64,000 nucleotides of DNA. It comes from Orientallactaga sibirica. Lineage: Eukaryota > Chordata > Mammalia > Rodentia > Dipodidae. This document shows, piece after piece, positions 43,058-54,807 of this stretch. Under the pieces are notes generated by a model, which had not been told where the DNA came from, searched no databases, and saw nothing but the letters and a program-made list of their open reading frames with translations. Numbering within the stretch: the first letter of the stretch is position 1; every line of letters starts with the position of its first letter. The position numbers and the translations under genes are program-made. The stretch covers positions 29,149,001 through 29,213,000 of the forward strand of contig JAEOAD010000025.1 of assembly GCA_036365145.1 (NCBI GenBank), written 5' to 3'.

Positions 43058-44764
43058 CACCAAAAGCACCTTGAGGTTTATTAGCCACCAGCTGGGGATT
43101 GAGTATGAGGCTTGAATCATACACCCCTCAGACTCTGGGGGACCTTTCACATTCAAACTTCCCCATTCTTCCTCTGGCCCCACAGACTCGTGACCATCTC
43201 ATGATGCAAAATGCATTCTGTCCAACTTTAAAAGTTCCCATAGTCACCTGAGTGTGGTGGAGCATGACTTTAATCCCAGCACTTGGGAAGGTGAGGTAAG
43301 AGGTTCACCATGAGTTCGGGGCTATCTTGGTGCTACAGGGTGAGTTCCAGATCAGCTTGGGGTAGAGTGAGAAACTACCTCAAAAAAATATTTTTAAAAA
43401 GTCCTCTTAGTCTTTTAACAACCCAACAATGTTTAAAAGTCCAAAGTCTCATCTGGGACTTAAGACAGTTTCTTCACTAGCAGCCTGTCAAAACATAAGT
43501 TAAATACTTCCAATACATAACAGCACAGAGTAAACAAACATTCCTACTGAACAAAGAGGAAAACAAGGAGAGAGTGGACCAATTCAAAACCGAAAACTAG
43601 CGAGGCAAGCATCAAATCAAATCCTGCTGCTCCATGTCCAGCAACTGGGACTTGCCACAAAATCTCTGGGTTCTAAATTACACCCCTCCAGTCTCAGCGG
43701 CATGCTTTCCAGACAAATCCCCCTGAAACACAGTGAGCAGCTCTCCTTGGTGGCAATCCCAGTCCCAGAATCTCCAAAATCCTGGGCTCTCCACTGCAAC
43801 CAGTTCAACTTCACAGCTCCCATGCCATGCCCTTCAGAGCATCTATGCAGAGACTATGACCTTGCTCCACATTGCCTAGGGGCCACCTTCAAAAATCTGT
43901 GTTACAAATCCAATGACCCTCTGTTTCCTGCATTTTTCATACTTCCCAAGCCAGTACCAGATGGGCAAAGCTGCCAAAGTTTGTTAGTCCAAAAGGAAAT
44001 AAAGCCAACTCTAAGAAGGACCCTGCTTTCCAGAGTCTGCGTTCTTCCTACTGTCCCAGTGCACGTGGATGGTGGTGACCTCTCCAACAATCACAGCTGA
44101 AGCTGCCGCAGCCTTTGTGCCTGGACACTGACCCTGCAAACACACCTGTCTATTCCTTGTACATCCAACTTTGCTCAAGTTCTCAGGACACGGGTAGAAC
44201 ACAGCTTCTAGCCCAGTTCTCAGCAAAGTCCTCTTTCCACTCTGACATCTCGTAAGCAGAACCGTCACAGTTCATAGTTCTCTGTGCATTCAGACCCTTC
44301 AAACACTTGGGTCATCAAGCTCTTCCTGTCATAGCACTGCAAGACCTCTGCAGTCCAAAGTTCCTCCTACAAATCATCTTTGAAAGACCAAAACCCACAT
44401 GGTCAAGGTTATCACAGCAGACAGCCCTCTTCTTGGTACCAACTTCTGCTGTGCTTACCTTTCATTGTTGGGACAGAACACCTGACTGAAAATAGCTGAC
44501 TGGAGGAAAGTTTCTTTCAGGCTTACAGTTTGGAGGGGAAGCTTCATCATGGCAGGGAGAAGCACGGCACGAGTGGGGAAGCTGGCTCACATCCTTTCAC
44601 ACGTCTCAGTAGAAGCAGTCTAGGTACTGGGCTTGGAGCTGGGTTAATAACCTCAGCGTCTGCTCCCAGTGGCACATCTTCACTAGCAAGGCTCTGGGTA
44701 TCGAGGACAAGACTTAGTCACAAACACTTGAGGCTATGGGACATTTCACATTCAACCTACCACA
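43058..44764 (-). mobile_element. MaLR (ORR1/MT-like) LTR element, nearly complete
   Basis: Minus-oriented. The 5' LTR is at 44449-44764 (ggctatgggacatttcacat at its start side, ccagtggcacatcttcacta inside). The internal part is about 43166-44448, with the joining text ttggtaccaacttctgctgt and inner text 'aatgtttaaaagtccaaagt'. An eroded 3' LTR piece is at 43058-43165 (ccaccagctggggattgagt). MaLR elements carry no functional genes of their own; the long frames seen here are chance. A B1 splits the internal part. Confidence 0.75.
43246..43391 (+). mobile_element. B1 SINE inside the MaLR element
   Basis: Diverged plus copy (gtgtggtggagcatgacttt). Flanks aaagttcccatagtc and aaaagtcctcttagtc are an imperfect TSD. 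Confidence 0.85.
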
Positions 44765-45114
44765 AAGGTCACATAGTAAGGTATGAAGAGAGAAAATAAA
44801 CAAGAAACTAAGCACTGAAGTTGGGAGAGGAGGATGCTTGGAGACTCTCAGACCCTAGCAGCATGGTATTAAATGGAACTTATTACAGATTGAGGTTTAT
44901 AAAAGATGTAAAATCATTAAGTAGTGAAGAGTGTTTGGCACAAAACAGGACAATGGTACGGTGGGAAGGTGACTAGTGTGGGAGAAAGGGTCGTGAGCAC
45001 CTGGGAGTAAGAACCAGGCTTGTGTAGGATTTTGGACTAAGGTGCTTTCCCTAGCATGAGCTCAGCTTCCAGTGTGGCCATGCGTAAGTCAACACTTGAT
45101 TCCCTCCCTTGATA
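44765..45114. other. Intron without recognised element
   Basis: Nothing identified. Confidence 0.6.
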
Positions 45115-45370
45115 AAATAATACCAAGAGTGACTCACTCTCTGATCACCTTACCTAATCACAAATCCCACATTACTAATATTTTCCATTTTGTCTCCTTA
45201 ACCACTTCTGATATATTTTAATTTCATTTCTACTTTAAGTTTTTAATTTAAGCTCCAGGAAGGCAAAGATTTTTCTGTCTATTTTGTTTACTGCTGTCTG
45301 TAGTCTGTGTCCACAACAGCTTCTAGAACATAGCAGATGCTCAAAAGGTACTTGTTAAATGAAAGAATAA
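45115..45370 (+). mobile_element. L2 3' end
   Basis: aagctccaggaaggcaaaga, then 'ttgtttactgctgtctgtag' and 'gcagatgctcaaaaggtact', is the typical L2 terminal order. Confidence 0.75.
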
Positions 45371-45510
45371 ACTAAACTCTATTTACCCAACACTTTTAAA
45401 TTCTCAATTTCCTGAGAAAATGTAAGGAGAAAAATATTTCAGATAACTCAAACTAGAAAATAATGCAAGTCTGCTCTGCACAGAATCATACATGTTAAAA
45501 GCTAGAGACG

Positions 45511-45640
45511 CTGGGTGTGGCGGTGCATGCCTTTACTCTCAGCACTCGGGAGCTGGGGTAGCAGGGTCACCATAGTGCAAGGCCAGCCTGGGGCTAGCCT
45601 GAAGCCCTGCCTTGAAACCCACCCTCCCCCGCCAACCCCC
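45511..45640 (+). mobile_element. B1 SINE with C-rich tail
   Basis: TSD aaaagctagagacg (45497 and 45642). The expected A-tail reads 'aaacccaccctcccccgcc'. Confidence 0.9.
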
Positions 45641-45702
45641 CAAAAGCTAGAGACGCCACATCCTCATTTCACAGACAAAGAGACTGCACAGCAGAACCTT
45701 TG

Positions 45703-46025
45703 CTATGGACTGAGTGAGTCTAGCCACCCCTCAAATGTGTATGTTGGAGCTCTCCCCTGAGGCGATGGAATTTGGAGATGGGGCATTTTGGACTGGATGG
45801 TGGGCCTCGTGGTAGGATTTTGCTCACTTTCTCCACGTGCACGCCCTGGGAAGAGACCACGTGGGCACATGGTGGGAGGCAGTCACTGTAAGCGAGCAAG
45901 GTCTAGTCACAGCTCAACTACTTTGATCTCAGACTTCCCTCTTCCAGAACTGTGTGGAGCAAATGTCTGTAAGTGGCCCAGCTGTGGCGCTCTTCCACAG
46001 GAGCCCAGGCTGGCTAGTGCAGCTT
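45703..46025 (+). mobile_element. Old MaLR LTR (MST/MLT-like)
   Basis: tgaggcgatggaatttggag, then 'gcacatggtgggaggcagtc' and 'tccagaactgtgtggagcaa' follow the MaLR LTR plan. Confidence 0.6.
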
Positions 46026-46502
46026 TTAAATGGATGTTTTAGAGACCCTTAGTGGCACACTGAGAATCTGATTTGAGGGCTCTGCCCCAAGCAACCAATG
46101 AGCTTTCTAGTACACTAAGGCTTTGGAGTGTGTTTATGTATCAATCAATGGATGGGTGTCCTCACTCTGGAGATAATGGCATGAGGAGGGCTGGGAAATG
46201 GGCAGGTTGTCTGCATTTCACTTTTCTCAACTGAGAGAGTCTCACTTTCTGTCTCCTTCCTTTCTGAGAAGGCTGCAAAGGAACCTGCCCTCCTGAGCCC
46301 AGCTTCATTGCTCACTGCTCTGGCAAAGGACAAAAAGCCAAGCGTGGTTTGCTTTCTTCCTTGCTATCATTGAGCCACAGGTTGCACTCAGGATAAGGCT
46401 TAGAGATGGCGATCAAGATCACAGAGAGTTAGGGCTGGACTTAAATGGGCTTATATTTAATGTACTTCCTAAGTCACTGGGGCATCTGTATCTATGATCA
46501 CA
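46026..46502. other. Intron without recognised element
   Basis: Nothing identified; the same holds for 46606-47000. Confidence 0.6.
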
Positions 46503-46605
46503 GTTTTTAGACAGGGTTTTGATTTGTAGCCCAGGATGGCCTTGAACTCACACCAATCCTCCTGCCTCAGCCTCGAGTGCTGGGATCAGAGGCGTGCACC
46601 AGCCA
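46503..46605 (-). mobile_element. B1 SINE, old
   Basis: tagcccaggatggccttgaa to gaggcgtgcaccagccatt. Confidence 0.8.
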
Positions 46606-47000
46606 TTGTGCACAAATCAACTTTATGATCTCATTTATCTTTACTAAATTAACAACCATCTAATGGTACAAAGAAATGCTTTAGGTATCTGGGACATACC
46701 TTAAGATACAGGCATGACCTTGGGAAATAAGACAGACAAAATAAACTTAAGAATGCAACATACAAATGCAAGAAGTTCAAATCTACAATTCCACACAGGA
46801 TGTGCCACATACCAGTCACCTGAAAGTTCCTGAGCTAGGCTTCTATGCTTCAGTCTAAATCATGACTTGCTATAAACACGGGACTCCTTGTCAATATAAA
46901 TTTAGCAGCTTGCCTAAGCTACCTGGTAGAAAACTTCTACAGCAGGGAAAATTAGTTTGCCTTGCTAGAAAGTCTGAAAGGCATTAAGGTTCTGTGACTG

Positions 47001-47160
47001 GTTTTTTTTTGTTTTTTTGTTTTTTCAAGGTAGGGTCTCACTCTGGCCCAGGCTGACCTAGAATTCACTATGGAGTCTCAGGGTGGCCTGGAATTCACGG
47101 TGATCCTCCTACCTCTGCCTCCCGAGTGCTGGGATTAAAGGCGTGCACCACCATGCCTGG
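47001..47160 (-). mobile_element. B1 SINE
   Basis: Flanked by a(a)ggttctgtgact, the upstream copy carrying one extra A. Confidence 0.93.
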
Positions 47161-47305
47161 TTAGGTTCTGTGACTTGTAACTGTGGCTCTGGGTCATTTT
47201 ATTCCATTATAAGTTCCCACATCAGTTACTAGGCATTAAGGGGATCTCTGAGTGTGTTTTGCTGCCTACAGCACCTATCAAATTCAATCTCAAAAAAAAA
47301 ATTTA

Positions 47306-47524
47306 GGGGCTAGAGAAATGGCTTAGTGGTTAAGGCGCTTGCCTACAAAGGACCCAGGTTTGATTCCCCAGGACCCACATAAGCCAGATGCACAAGGGGG
47401 TGCCCACATCTGGAGTTCGTTTGCAGCAGCTGGAGGCCCTGGTATACCCATTCTCTCTCTCTTTCTTTCTTTTCTCTCTCTCTACCTCTTTCTCCCTCTC
47501 TTAAATAAATAAAATATATTTTTA
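47306..47524 (+). mobile_element. tSINE
   Basis: TSD aaattcaatctca (47279 and 47527). Lost 'agcctaa' in the head (ctacaaaggacccagg). Confidence 0.94.
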
Positions 47525-47639
47525 AAAATTCAATCTCACCCTTCCTTCAACACGAGGAGACTTGCAGCTGATATGTCCAACGGGGAAAGACCAACTGTCT
47601 TCCTCTAATATTAGTTACAAGATAAGAATGTCTGCTCTT

Positions 47640-47955
47640 GGGCTGGAGAGATGGCTTAGCAGTTAAGGTGCTTGCCTGTGAAACCTAAAGACCCAGGTCC
47701 AACTCACTAGAACCCATGTAAGCCAGATGCACAAGGTGACAAATGTGCACAAGGTCTTGCAAACACACAAGATGGCCTAGTGGTTAAGGCTCTTGCCTGC
47801 GAAGCCTAAGTACCCAGGTTTGATTCTCTAGGACCCACGTAAGCCAGATGCACAAGGTGGCATGTGTCTGGAGCTCCTCTGCAGTGGCTGGAGGTCCCTC
47901 TCTTCCTCTCTGCTTCTTTCTCTCAAATAAATAAATATAAATAAAATATTTTTAA
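47640..47955 (+). mobile_element. Dimeric tSINE
   Basis: A tSINE ends in its long middle (gtcttgcaaacacacaagat) and passes at about 47771 into a second, head-truncated tSINE that supplies the CT part and tail. No A-tail or TSD between them. Confidence 0.88.
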
Positions 47956-47975
47956 AATAAAATATAAAAGTCTGT

Positions 47976-48197
47976 TTTTTGTTTGTTTGGTTGGTTTTTT
48001 GAGGAAGGATCTCGCTCTGGCCCAGACTGACCTGGAATTCACTTTGTAGTCTCAGGGTGGCCTCGAGCTCATGGCGATTCCCCTATCTTTACCTCCTACC
48101 TCATGGTGATCCTCCTACCTCTGCCTGTTTTTTTTTTTAAATATTTTATTATTTATTTATTTATTTGTGAGAGAGAGAGATACAGAAATAGGCAGGT

Positions 48198-48234
<37 letters not shown>

Positions 48235-48392
48235 ATGGGTGCGCCAGGGCTTCCAGCCACTGCAAACGAACTCCAGATGCATGCACCCCCTTGTGCATCT
48301 AGCTTACGTGGGTCCTGAAGAATCAAGCCTTCAAACTGGGGTCCTTAGGCTTCATAGGCAAGAGTTTAACTGCTAAGCCATCTCTCCAGCCC
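47976..48392 (-). mobile_element. Truncated B1 followed by tSINE
   Basis: B1 at about 47976-48126 is broken by a tSINE at 48139-48392 with TSD tgcctgttttttt. The B1 5' end is missing and a stretch (cctcctacctcatggtgatc) repeats an inner B1 block. The tSINE has a long (GA)n and 14 extra bases near box B. Confidence 0.85.
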
Positions 48393-48759
48393 TGCCTGTT
48401 TTTTTTAATTATATTATCAATAAACTGAAAGCAGGGGAAAGGGTGGGAGAGAGCAGGGAGCAGATTAATACAAATTAAAGATGCTGTAAATAAGCCATAT
48501 GGAAGCTTCTTCACTAGGAAATGTTGTACCGACACTGCCTTCCAGACACAGAGTGTCTGTGGTATTCATGACCTCCCGGTGCTGATGCTTCTTCCTACAC
48601 AAGATCTGCAGAATAGGAGGAAGAAATGATGACATCAAAATAGAAGAGAGGGCTGGAGAGGTGGTTTAGTGCAAAATCGCATATGGGATGGGGAACTTGT
48701 AACCAGAATATATAAAGAACTCTTACCAATCAACAATAAAACAATCAAACATGGGTAAA

Positions 48760-48973
48760 GGGGCTGCAGAGATTTCTCAGTGGTCAAAGGCATTTGCTTG
48801 CAAAACCTGAGAGCTCAGGTTCGATTCCCTAGTACCCACAAAAAGCCAGGCACACCAAGTAGTACACATGTCTGGAGTTCATTTGCAGAGGCAAGAGGCT
48901 CTGGCACACTCATTCTCATTCTCTCGCTCTCTCTTTCACACATACAATTCTCTCTCTCAAATTAATTAATAAA
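48760..48973 (+). mobile_element. tSINE inside the L1
   Basis: Head gggctgcagagatttctcag; tail (TTAA)n. A short tSINE head scrap lies at 48651-48671. Confidence 0.91.
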
Positions 48974-48987
48974 AACAAGTGAAGAAG

Positions 48988-49146
48988 GCCGGGCGTGGTG
49001 GCGCACGCCTTTAATCCCAGCACTCGGGAGGCAGAGGTAGGAGAATCGCCGTGAGTTCAAGGCCACCCTGAGACTACATAGTTAATTCCAGGTCAGCCTG
49101 GGCCAGAGTGAGACCCTACCTCGAAAAACCAAAAAAAAAAAAAAAA
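48988..49146 (+). mobile_element. B1 SINE inside the L1
   Basis: Consensus-like with TSD aaacaagtgaaga (48974 and 49146). Confidence 0.95.
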
Positions 49147-49870
49147 AACAAGTGAAGATTTGAATATATAGTTCTACAAAAAAACCAAATAAATATCCTG
49201 TAAAGATAAAATTTGTCATTAGGGAAAGGCAAGTCAAAATGACAGTGAGACATTAATTCACACCCATTAGGATGGCCAGAACAAAAATCTATAATGTAAA
49301 ATAACAAATATTGGTTAGGATGTGGAGAAATTTGAATATGGATACACTGCTTATAGAAAATCAGTACTACTGTTTTGGAAAATAGTTAGGCAGCTTTTCA
49401 AACTGTTAAGCACAGAATACTACTCGACCAAGCGACTCCACTCCTAGGTGGCCCAACAGTGAAAAACCTATACGGATCCCAAATCTACATGAATGTTTAT
49501 GACAGCAGTGGAAAGTGAACAGGCAAACAAAAGGTGGCAAACCCTTATAATTAAAAACAAAGAAGTAATGTATGCTGCAACATAAAAGAGACCTGAAGAC
49601 ATACGAACTAGAAGAAGCCACTCACAAAGATATCATGCAATTCCATGTATGGGTCTCCGCAAGCAAACTCCCAAAGACGAGCAGCTGGCGAGGGCTGGGA
49701 TGAAAGGGAAGGGAGCAGCGTGGAGGGACCATGAGCTTTCCATCCGTAGCATTCAAAAAATCTGAAAGTAGGCCGTGGTAATGGCACAACTGTGAAAATA
49801 CTCAATGCTTAACTGTATAATTTAAATGTGTAAATTTTATGATGTGTGAAATATATTTCAGTAAAGCTAT

Positions 49871-50527
49871 AACAAATAAAGAAAAGGCCTTTCCTGGCAT
49901 TCACAAGATTCTCATGTGACAACTTCCCCACACACATTGTAGACTGGATGCATGCCCACTGCTCATGTATTTCAAACAAATCATTTCTCTGTCGAGTTAT
50001 TAAATCAATGTTCTTGTTAATCACCTGTGTGGACTGGATCAAAAGAGAACCTATTCCACATCATCGCTGTTAAATATGAACAGTGCCTGGCACACAGTAA
50101 ACACTTCACCATGTTCATAATTTTGGGAGCACCCACTCAACAAAGGATCTTTCAATTGCCTAAGTGATAGGAAGAAAGGCTGCACTGCCTGGTTTCAGAG
50201 AGAAAAGCAGAGTAAGACAGAAATCAGGTTCCCCTCAAGTCTGGTACCGTCACTGCAGGTCTTTAGATAAGGTGTTACTGGGAAGTGATGGGGCAACTGT
50301 GGGGGAGAGGGTGGGGCGGTGACACAGGGAGCTGATCTGGCCCTATAATAGACTGCCTGCCTGATCGGCCAAGGCTTTACCACTCTATAAAAACTTGGTT
50401 TATTTGCAGGCTGAATTCTATTTCCTTCATATCACCTGTACCCGGGTCTGTTCCTAAATCTTCTTGCCCTGTTTCACACCACAAGAGCCTTTTCTACCAT
50501 GTGGCACAGTTTCCAAATGCAAATATT
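49871..50527. other. Intron without recognised element
   Basis: A short 'cagtgcctggcacacagtaaac' at 50080 may be a MIR or L2 end. Otherwise nothing identified. Confidence 0.5.
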
Positions 50528-50703
50528 GGGGCTGGAAAGATGGCTCAGGGGTTAAGGCACTTGCCTGCAAAGCCTAATGACCTGGATTCAATTTCCCAGT
50601 ATCCACATAAAGCCAGATGCACAATGGTGCATGCACCTGGAGTTTGTTTGTAGCAGCTAGAGAACCTGGTATTCCCATTCTCTCTCTGCTTGCAAATAAA
50701 TTG

Positions 50704-50745
<42 letters not shown>
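50528..50745 (+). mobile_element. tSINE with (TG)n tail
   Basis: Plus copy followed by (TG)n at 50708-50743 in place of a simple A-tail. Confidence 0.91.
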
Positions 50746-50747
<2 letters not shown>

Positions 50748-50789
50748 GAAAAATCCAAATACAAATGTTATAATATAAAAAACTCAATA

Positions 50790-50939
50790 CCCAGGCATGA
50801 TGGCACACGCCTTTAATCCCAGCACTGGGGAGGTAGAAGTGGGAGGATCGCTGTGAGTTTGAGACCAGCCAGAGACTACATAGTTAATTCCAGGTCAGCC
50901 TGGGGTAGACCAAGATCTTACCTCAAAACACCAAAAATA
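50790..50939 (+). mobile_element. B1 SINE
   Basis: Plus copy; lost a few bases in the 3' half (ggggtagaccaagatc). Confidence 0.9.
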
Positions 50940-50940
50940 G

Positions 50941-51172
50941 GGGGCTGGAGAGATGGCTTAGAGGATAAGGCATTTGCCTGCAAAGCCAAAGGATCCTGGT
51001 TTGATTCTCCAGGACCCATGTAAGCCAGATGCACAAGGAGGGGCATGCATCTGGAGTTTGTTTGCAGTGGCTGGAGGCACTGGTGCACCCATTCTCTCTC
51101 TCTCTCTCTCTCTTATCTCTCTCTCTCTCTGCCTCTTTCTCTCTCATAAATAAATAAATGAAATATATTTTG
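50941..51172 (+). mobile_element. tSINE
   Basis: TSD aacaccaaaa(a/g)tag; so it inserted into the tail of the preceding B1. Confidence 0.94.
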
Positions 51173-51188
51173 AAAACACCAAAAGTAG

Positions 51189-51810
51189 TAACAACACAGT
51201 ACAAATGTTTATATTTCCCTCTCCATCCCTCTCATTCTGTATAGCAAGAATCTATTTATGGGTCTTTCTCATAACCCACTTTAAATTTCTTAAACATACT
51301 TTCCTTTCCTCCTTTAATTCCCATGACTTTCACTCCATTACTCACCTGCACACGGACACTTTGAATCCTGACATTGCTCAGAATACTTCCACCTGCACAA
51401 GCCTCTGGGTCAGTCAGTGCTCCTCCAGTGACCTGCTCCCTTTCCTCCCAGCACAGCGCGAGCCCTCTCTTCACTTCTTCCATTTGCTGCAGCAGTCCTG
51501 ATCCCGCGGCGCGGCACGGCGCGGCACGGTAAATCCTCCCAACAGATTTAGCCAACCTGTGGGCCCACGGCTCACCTGTGGGCTCTGCTCTCAGCTAAGG
51601 AAATATCACAAGCTAGCAGGCAAGTTCAAGGTCTGCAGCTTGTGTCAGACCTTCAGTGCTTCCAGCTGGGGCTTCATTAGCCTTGGCCAATTCTCTTTTC
51701 TATCACCTTCTGTCACTACTCCAAAACTTGATGGCTTTCCTCATCTGCCATATTTACAGTTTTCTCTCTTCTGTCATGGAAATAACCGGAGCCTTTATGT
51801 GCCTTTTGGT

Positions 51811-51841
<31 letters not shown>

Positions 51842-51950
51842 TTGCTTTGTGTGTGTCTGGTTTAAGAACAAGTACCTGCCCTCATGAGCTTGCCTGCCAC
51901 GGCCAGTGTGGAATGTGGAGTTTCTGGCTGCATTGCAATTCTACCACTTA
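51189..51950. other. Intron with a short CG-rich spot
   Basis: Unique-looking except for cgcggcgcggcacggcgcgg at about 51505-51529, an isolated CG-rich direct repeat. It is far too short for a CpG island and no exon was recognised beside it. Confidence 0.55.
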
Positions 51951-52152
51951 AAAAAAAATTATTTGAGTGAGTGAGAGAGAGCGAGCGAGAGAGAGAATGA
52001 ATGGATGAATATGGGCATAGCAGGGCCTCTAGTCACTGCAAACAAACTCCAGATGCATGTACATCTGGCTGTATGTGGGTCCTGGGAAAATGAACCTGGG
52101 CCTTAAGCATTGCAGGTAAGCGCCTTAACTGCTGAGCCACCTCTCCAGCCCT
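51951..52152 (-). mobile_element. tSINE
   Basis: TSD ttctaccact. Deleted 'gccaccttgtg' in the middle. A tSINE head scrap recurs at 52333-52356. Confidence 0.92.
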
Positions 52153-52618
52153 TCTACCACTCTTATCTGGCCAGTGTCCCTTTCTGATCCTGAAACTTAC
52201 TTCTCCCCACACCTCTGGGAGCTCTGGTGACTCTCATGTTAGTTTGCCTGCAGGGCTGAGACTACGGCCTCAGGTTGCAACACCCAGTTGTTTAAGTGGG
52301 TCTCTCAGGCCTTCTTAAGTTCTCATTCTTGCAGCTAAGCCCTCTCTCCAGCCCCTTTATGCATTTTTATTTTCAGCTTCCTACCTCTACCTATAAGCTC
52401 CATACCCTACATTCAGGCTCAGCTTTCCCCATCTACTTCAAAGTTCACATCCCACTCAGCCTTTGACCCCAGTCCTCTCTACTCATCCCACAAGTGTGAG
52501 CACACCCAGCACCTCTAGGACTTATAATCTCCTCTTCCCATAACTTTGAACCTCCTCTCAGTCTGGTTTCTGCCTTCAAAACTCTGATGAGAGTGTTTTC
52601 AGTAAAACTGTCAAATGA
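52153..52618. other. Intron, possible unnamed old repeat
   Basis: 52380-52600 and 52794-53060 read like two parts of one old pyrimidine-rich interspersed repeat split by the next B1; I cannot name it. Confidence 0.4.
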
Positions 52619-52759
52619 GCCAGGAGTGGTGGCGCACGCCTTTAATCCCAGTACTTGGGAGGCAGAGGTAGGAGGACTGCGATGAGTTCAAGACCACACT
52701 GAGACTACAGAGTGAATTCCAGGTCAGCTTGGGCTAGAGGGAGACTCTACCTCTAAAAA

Positions 52760-52792
<33 letters not shown>
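52619..52792 (+). mobile_element. B1 SINE
   Basis: Long A run (about 35) at its end. Confidence 0.93.
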
Positions 52793-52797
<5 letters not shown>

Positions 52798-53104
52798 TCA
52801 GGAGAAAATTTCAAGAGTTTCTTTCCCACATTGCATCTAAGTGGGCCTCTTCTTGCATCCAGTAATGCTGGTCCTTTCCACGTGTGTTTACAACGCAATG
52901 CTGCACTCCCATCTAAGGAGATGAGCTCCTCTTGTTTTAACCAACCCTTATTTATCAACCCTGCTGACAGCCAAATCTTGTTTTTAGCCCCAAGACTCTT
53001 AAGCTTCAGACCTGTATGTATGTCTCCTTGGGGACATCCTAGAGATACCCAAACATCAAAAAACCCTCACTCCTCTTTTTCTCTGGCCACATAATAACCC
53101 GCAA

Positions 53105-53335
53105 TCCCAAGAGACCACATGGCACAGTGGCCAAGAGCAAGGACTCTACAGGCCACACACCAGGATCTGCTCACCAGCCATAGGACCTTGGTGAGGTCCT
53201 TAACTTCCTGTGTCTCATTACCCTGGGTTGTACAATGGAGACACTGACTGCCCCTTATAGGGTTGTTATGAAAGAACAAAGTGCTTAGAACAGTTTCTGA
53301 CTCAGACAAAGCACTCCACCATACTAACCCAACAT
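53105..53335 (+). mobile_element. MIR, nearly complete
   Basis: tggcacagtggccaagagca, 'cataggaccttggtgaggtc', then 'gggttgttatgaaagaacaa' and 'gtgcttagaacagtttctga' span the whole MIR. Confidence 0.92.
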
Positions 53336-53719
53336 GGCCAGTGGCTGGGTCAGTTATCATTTGCCTGGGCCCCTGACTCCCTGAGCAGAACCCAGTCACT
53401 GCGCTCATCTCATACTGAATGAAGCTACTGCAGTCTGTGAGCCGAGGCAGGCATCGACTTGCTCCATCTCTGGAGTCTGAATGCCCAGCACCATGTCTGA
53501 ACTCTAGGTACTCAGGAATGCATAATGCCAGTCTGCTAACAGTTGTAGATCAGTTATGAGACGTTGGAAGTCCTGACTGAAGGTTGCACAGGCACATACA
53601 AGTCAGTGCTTTACATAGGAAGATGTGCTGAAATGAAAAAGCAGCCAGCAGACCCTGATGCCCTGGCCTGTTACCACCAGGTGCTGGGTATTCATTTGCT
53701 CAGCCCAAAATAGAAAACT
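53336..53719. other. Intron without recognised element
   Basis: Nothing identified. Confidence 0.6.
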
Positions 53720-53883
53720 AGCCAGATGTGATGGCTCCCACCTTGAATCCCAGCACTCAAAAGGCTGAAGTAGAAAGATCACCATAAGTTGGAGGCCAGC
53801 CTGGGCTACAGAGCGAGTTCCAGGTCAGCCTGGGCTAAAGTGTGACCCTGCTTCAAAATAAACAAAACCAAACAAAAGCCAAA
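53720..53883 (+). mobile_element. B1 SINE, older
   Basis: gccagatgtgatggctccca; carries both 'ctacagagcgagttcc' and 'aggtcagcctgggct'. Confidence 0.87.
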
Positions 53884-54135
53884 AAAAAATTTAATGGAGG
53901 GGTCGGGATTTGGGGAAGGAAAGCTACTATAATTTATCCTCTGGAAGCCTGTTCTGGCAATTTCCTCATCTGAAATGGGAGCAAACCTGACAACTAAAGA
54001 GATGTCAGAGCACAATGATATTCGTGTCTAATGGCATTTCCCATTCATCAGATTCTGGGGCTCTATGAAAAGGTATGTGCCAGGAGAAAGGTAAATACTG
54101 CAAGGGTTAATCAAAGTAAAAAAAAAATAATAAGA

Positions 54136-54292
54136 TGGGCTGAAGAGATTGCTCAGTGGTTAAGGTGCTTGCTTCCGAAACCCAAGAACCAGGGTTTGAT
54201 TCCCCAGGACCCACGTAAGCCAGATGCACAAAGTGGTGCATGCATCTGGAGTTCATCTGCAGTAGCTGGAGGCCCTGGAGCGCCCAGTCACT
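54136..54292 (+). mobile_element. tSINE, 3'-truncated
   Basis: Stops at ggagcgcccagtc, without CT part or tail. Confidence 0.88.
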
Positions 54293-54807
54293 CTTGTGCA
54301 GAGCTCTTAGGAGCACAGCACTGTCATTCAGAACCACTGTATTAGCGACAGGCTGCCACGTACTTCTGTCCTCACTGCTTCTGGCCTTACCTCAGACATA
54401 AAGCTAGCAAAATCTGCCCCACCACATGGGCACCCAGGATGAGAAGGATGCAAACTCCCTGGAAACTCAGTTTAACCACTTCCTACGAATGATCTCCACG
54501 TGGCTCCATCATAACTTCCTCCCCAGGCAGTGGGCAGCAGGCAGCAGAGACGCCTCATGCCCTGATGGAACAGCCTGGCACTTCTCTCATCCTAGAGCTC
54601 TCTGCTTCAAATGCCCTAGGGGACTTGCCATGCCAACCTGCTCTTTAGTTACATTACTTGTTTAGATGTCTGTCTTCAAACAGTCAGCGTTAGGGTTGAG
54701 CATGTTTGTTGAAAGAATAAAGGAATGGATGAAAGAATTTAAATATCTAGGTTTTTTTTTTTGTTTTGTATGTGTTTTGTTTTGGTTTTAGTGTTTTATT
54801 TTTATTT
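54293..54807. other. Intron, possible L2 end
   Basis: 54690-54740 (tgttgaaagaataaaggaat) resembles the last bases of L2. The rest is unassigned. Confidence 0.4.

Larger units (their letters stand above)
48671..49870 (+). mobile_element. Ancient L1 3' part, split by SINEs
   Basis: ttgtaaccagaatatataaa then 'gaactcttaccaatcaacaa' (48690-48760) continues at 49160 with 'tcattagggaaaggcaagtc', 'cacacccattaggatggcca' and 'actccactcctaggtggccc', ending near 49870 with 'cagtaaagctataac'. This is the ORF2 end and 3'UTR order of mammalian L1M. Many stops; dead copy. Confidence 0.85.

Noticed and set aside
43597..44100. Frame of 132 codons inside the MaLR element as a viral gene
   Set aside because: On the strand opposite to the element; MaLR internal regions are non-coding remnants.
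51256..51555. 99-codon minus frame next to a CG-rich spot, considered as a first exon of ARHGEF11
   Set aside because: Its start does not resemble the known N-terminus (MSVRLPQSIDR) and no donor in the right phase was seen.
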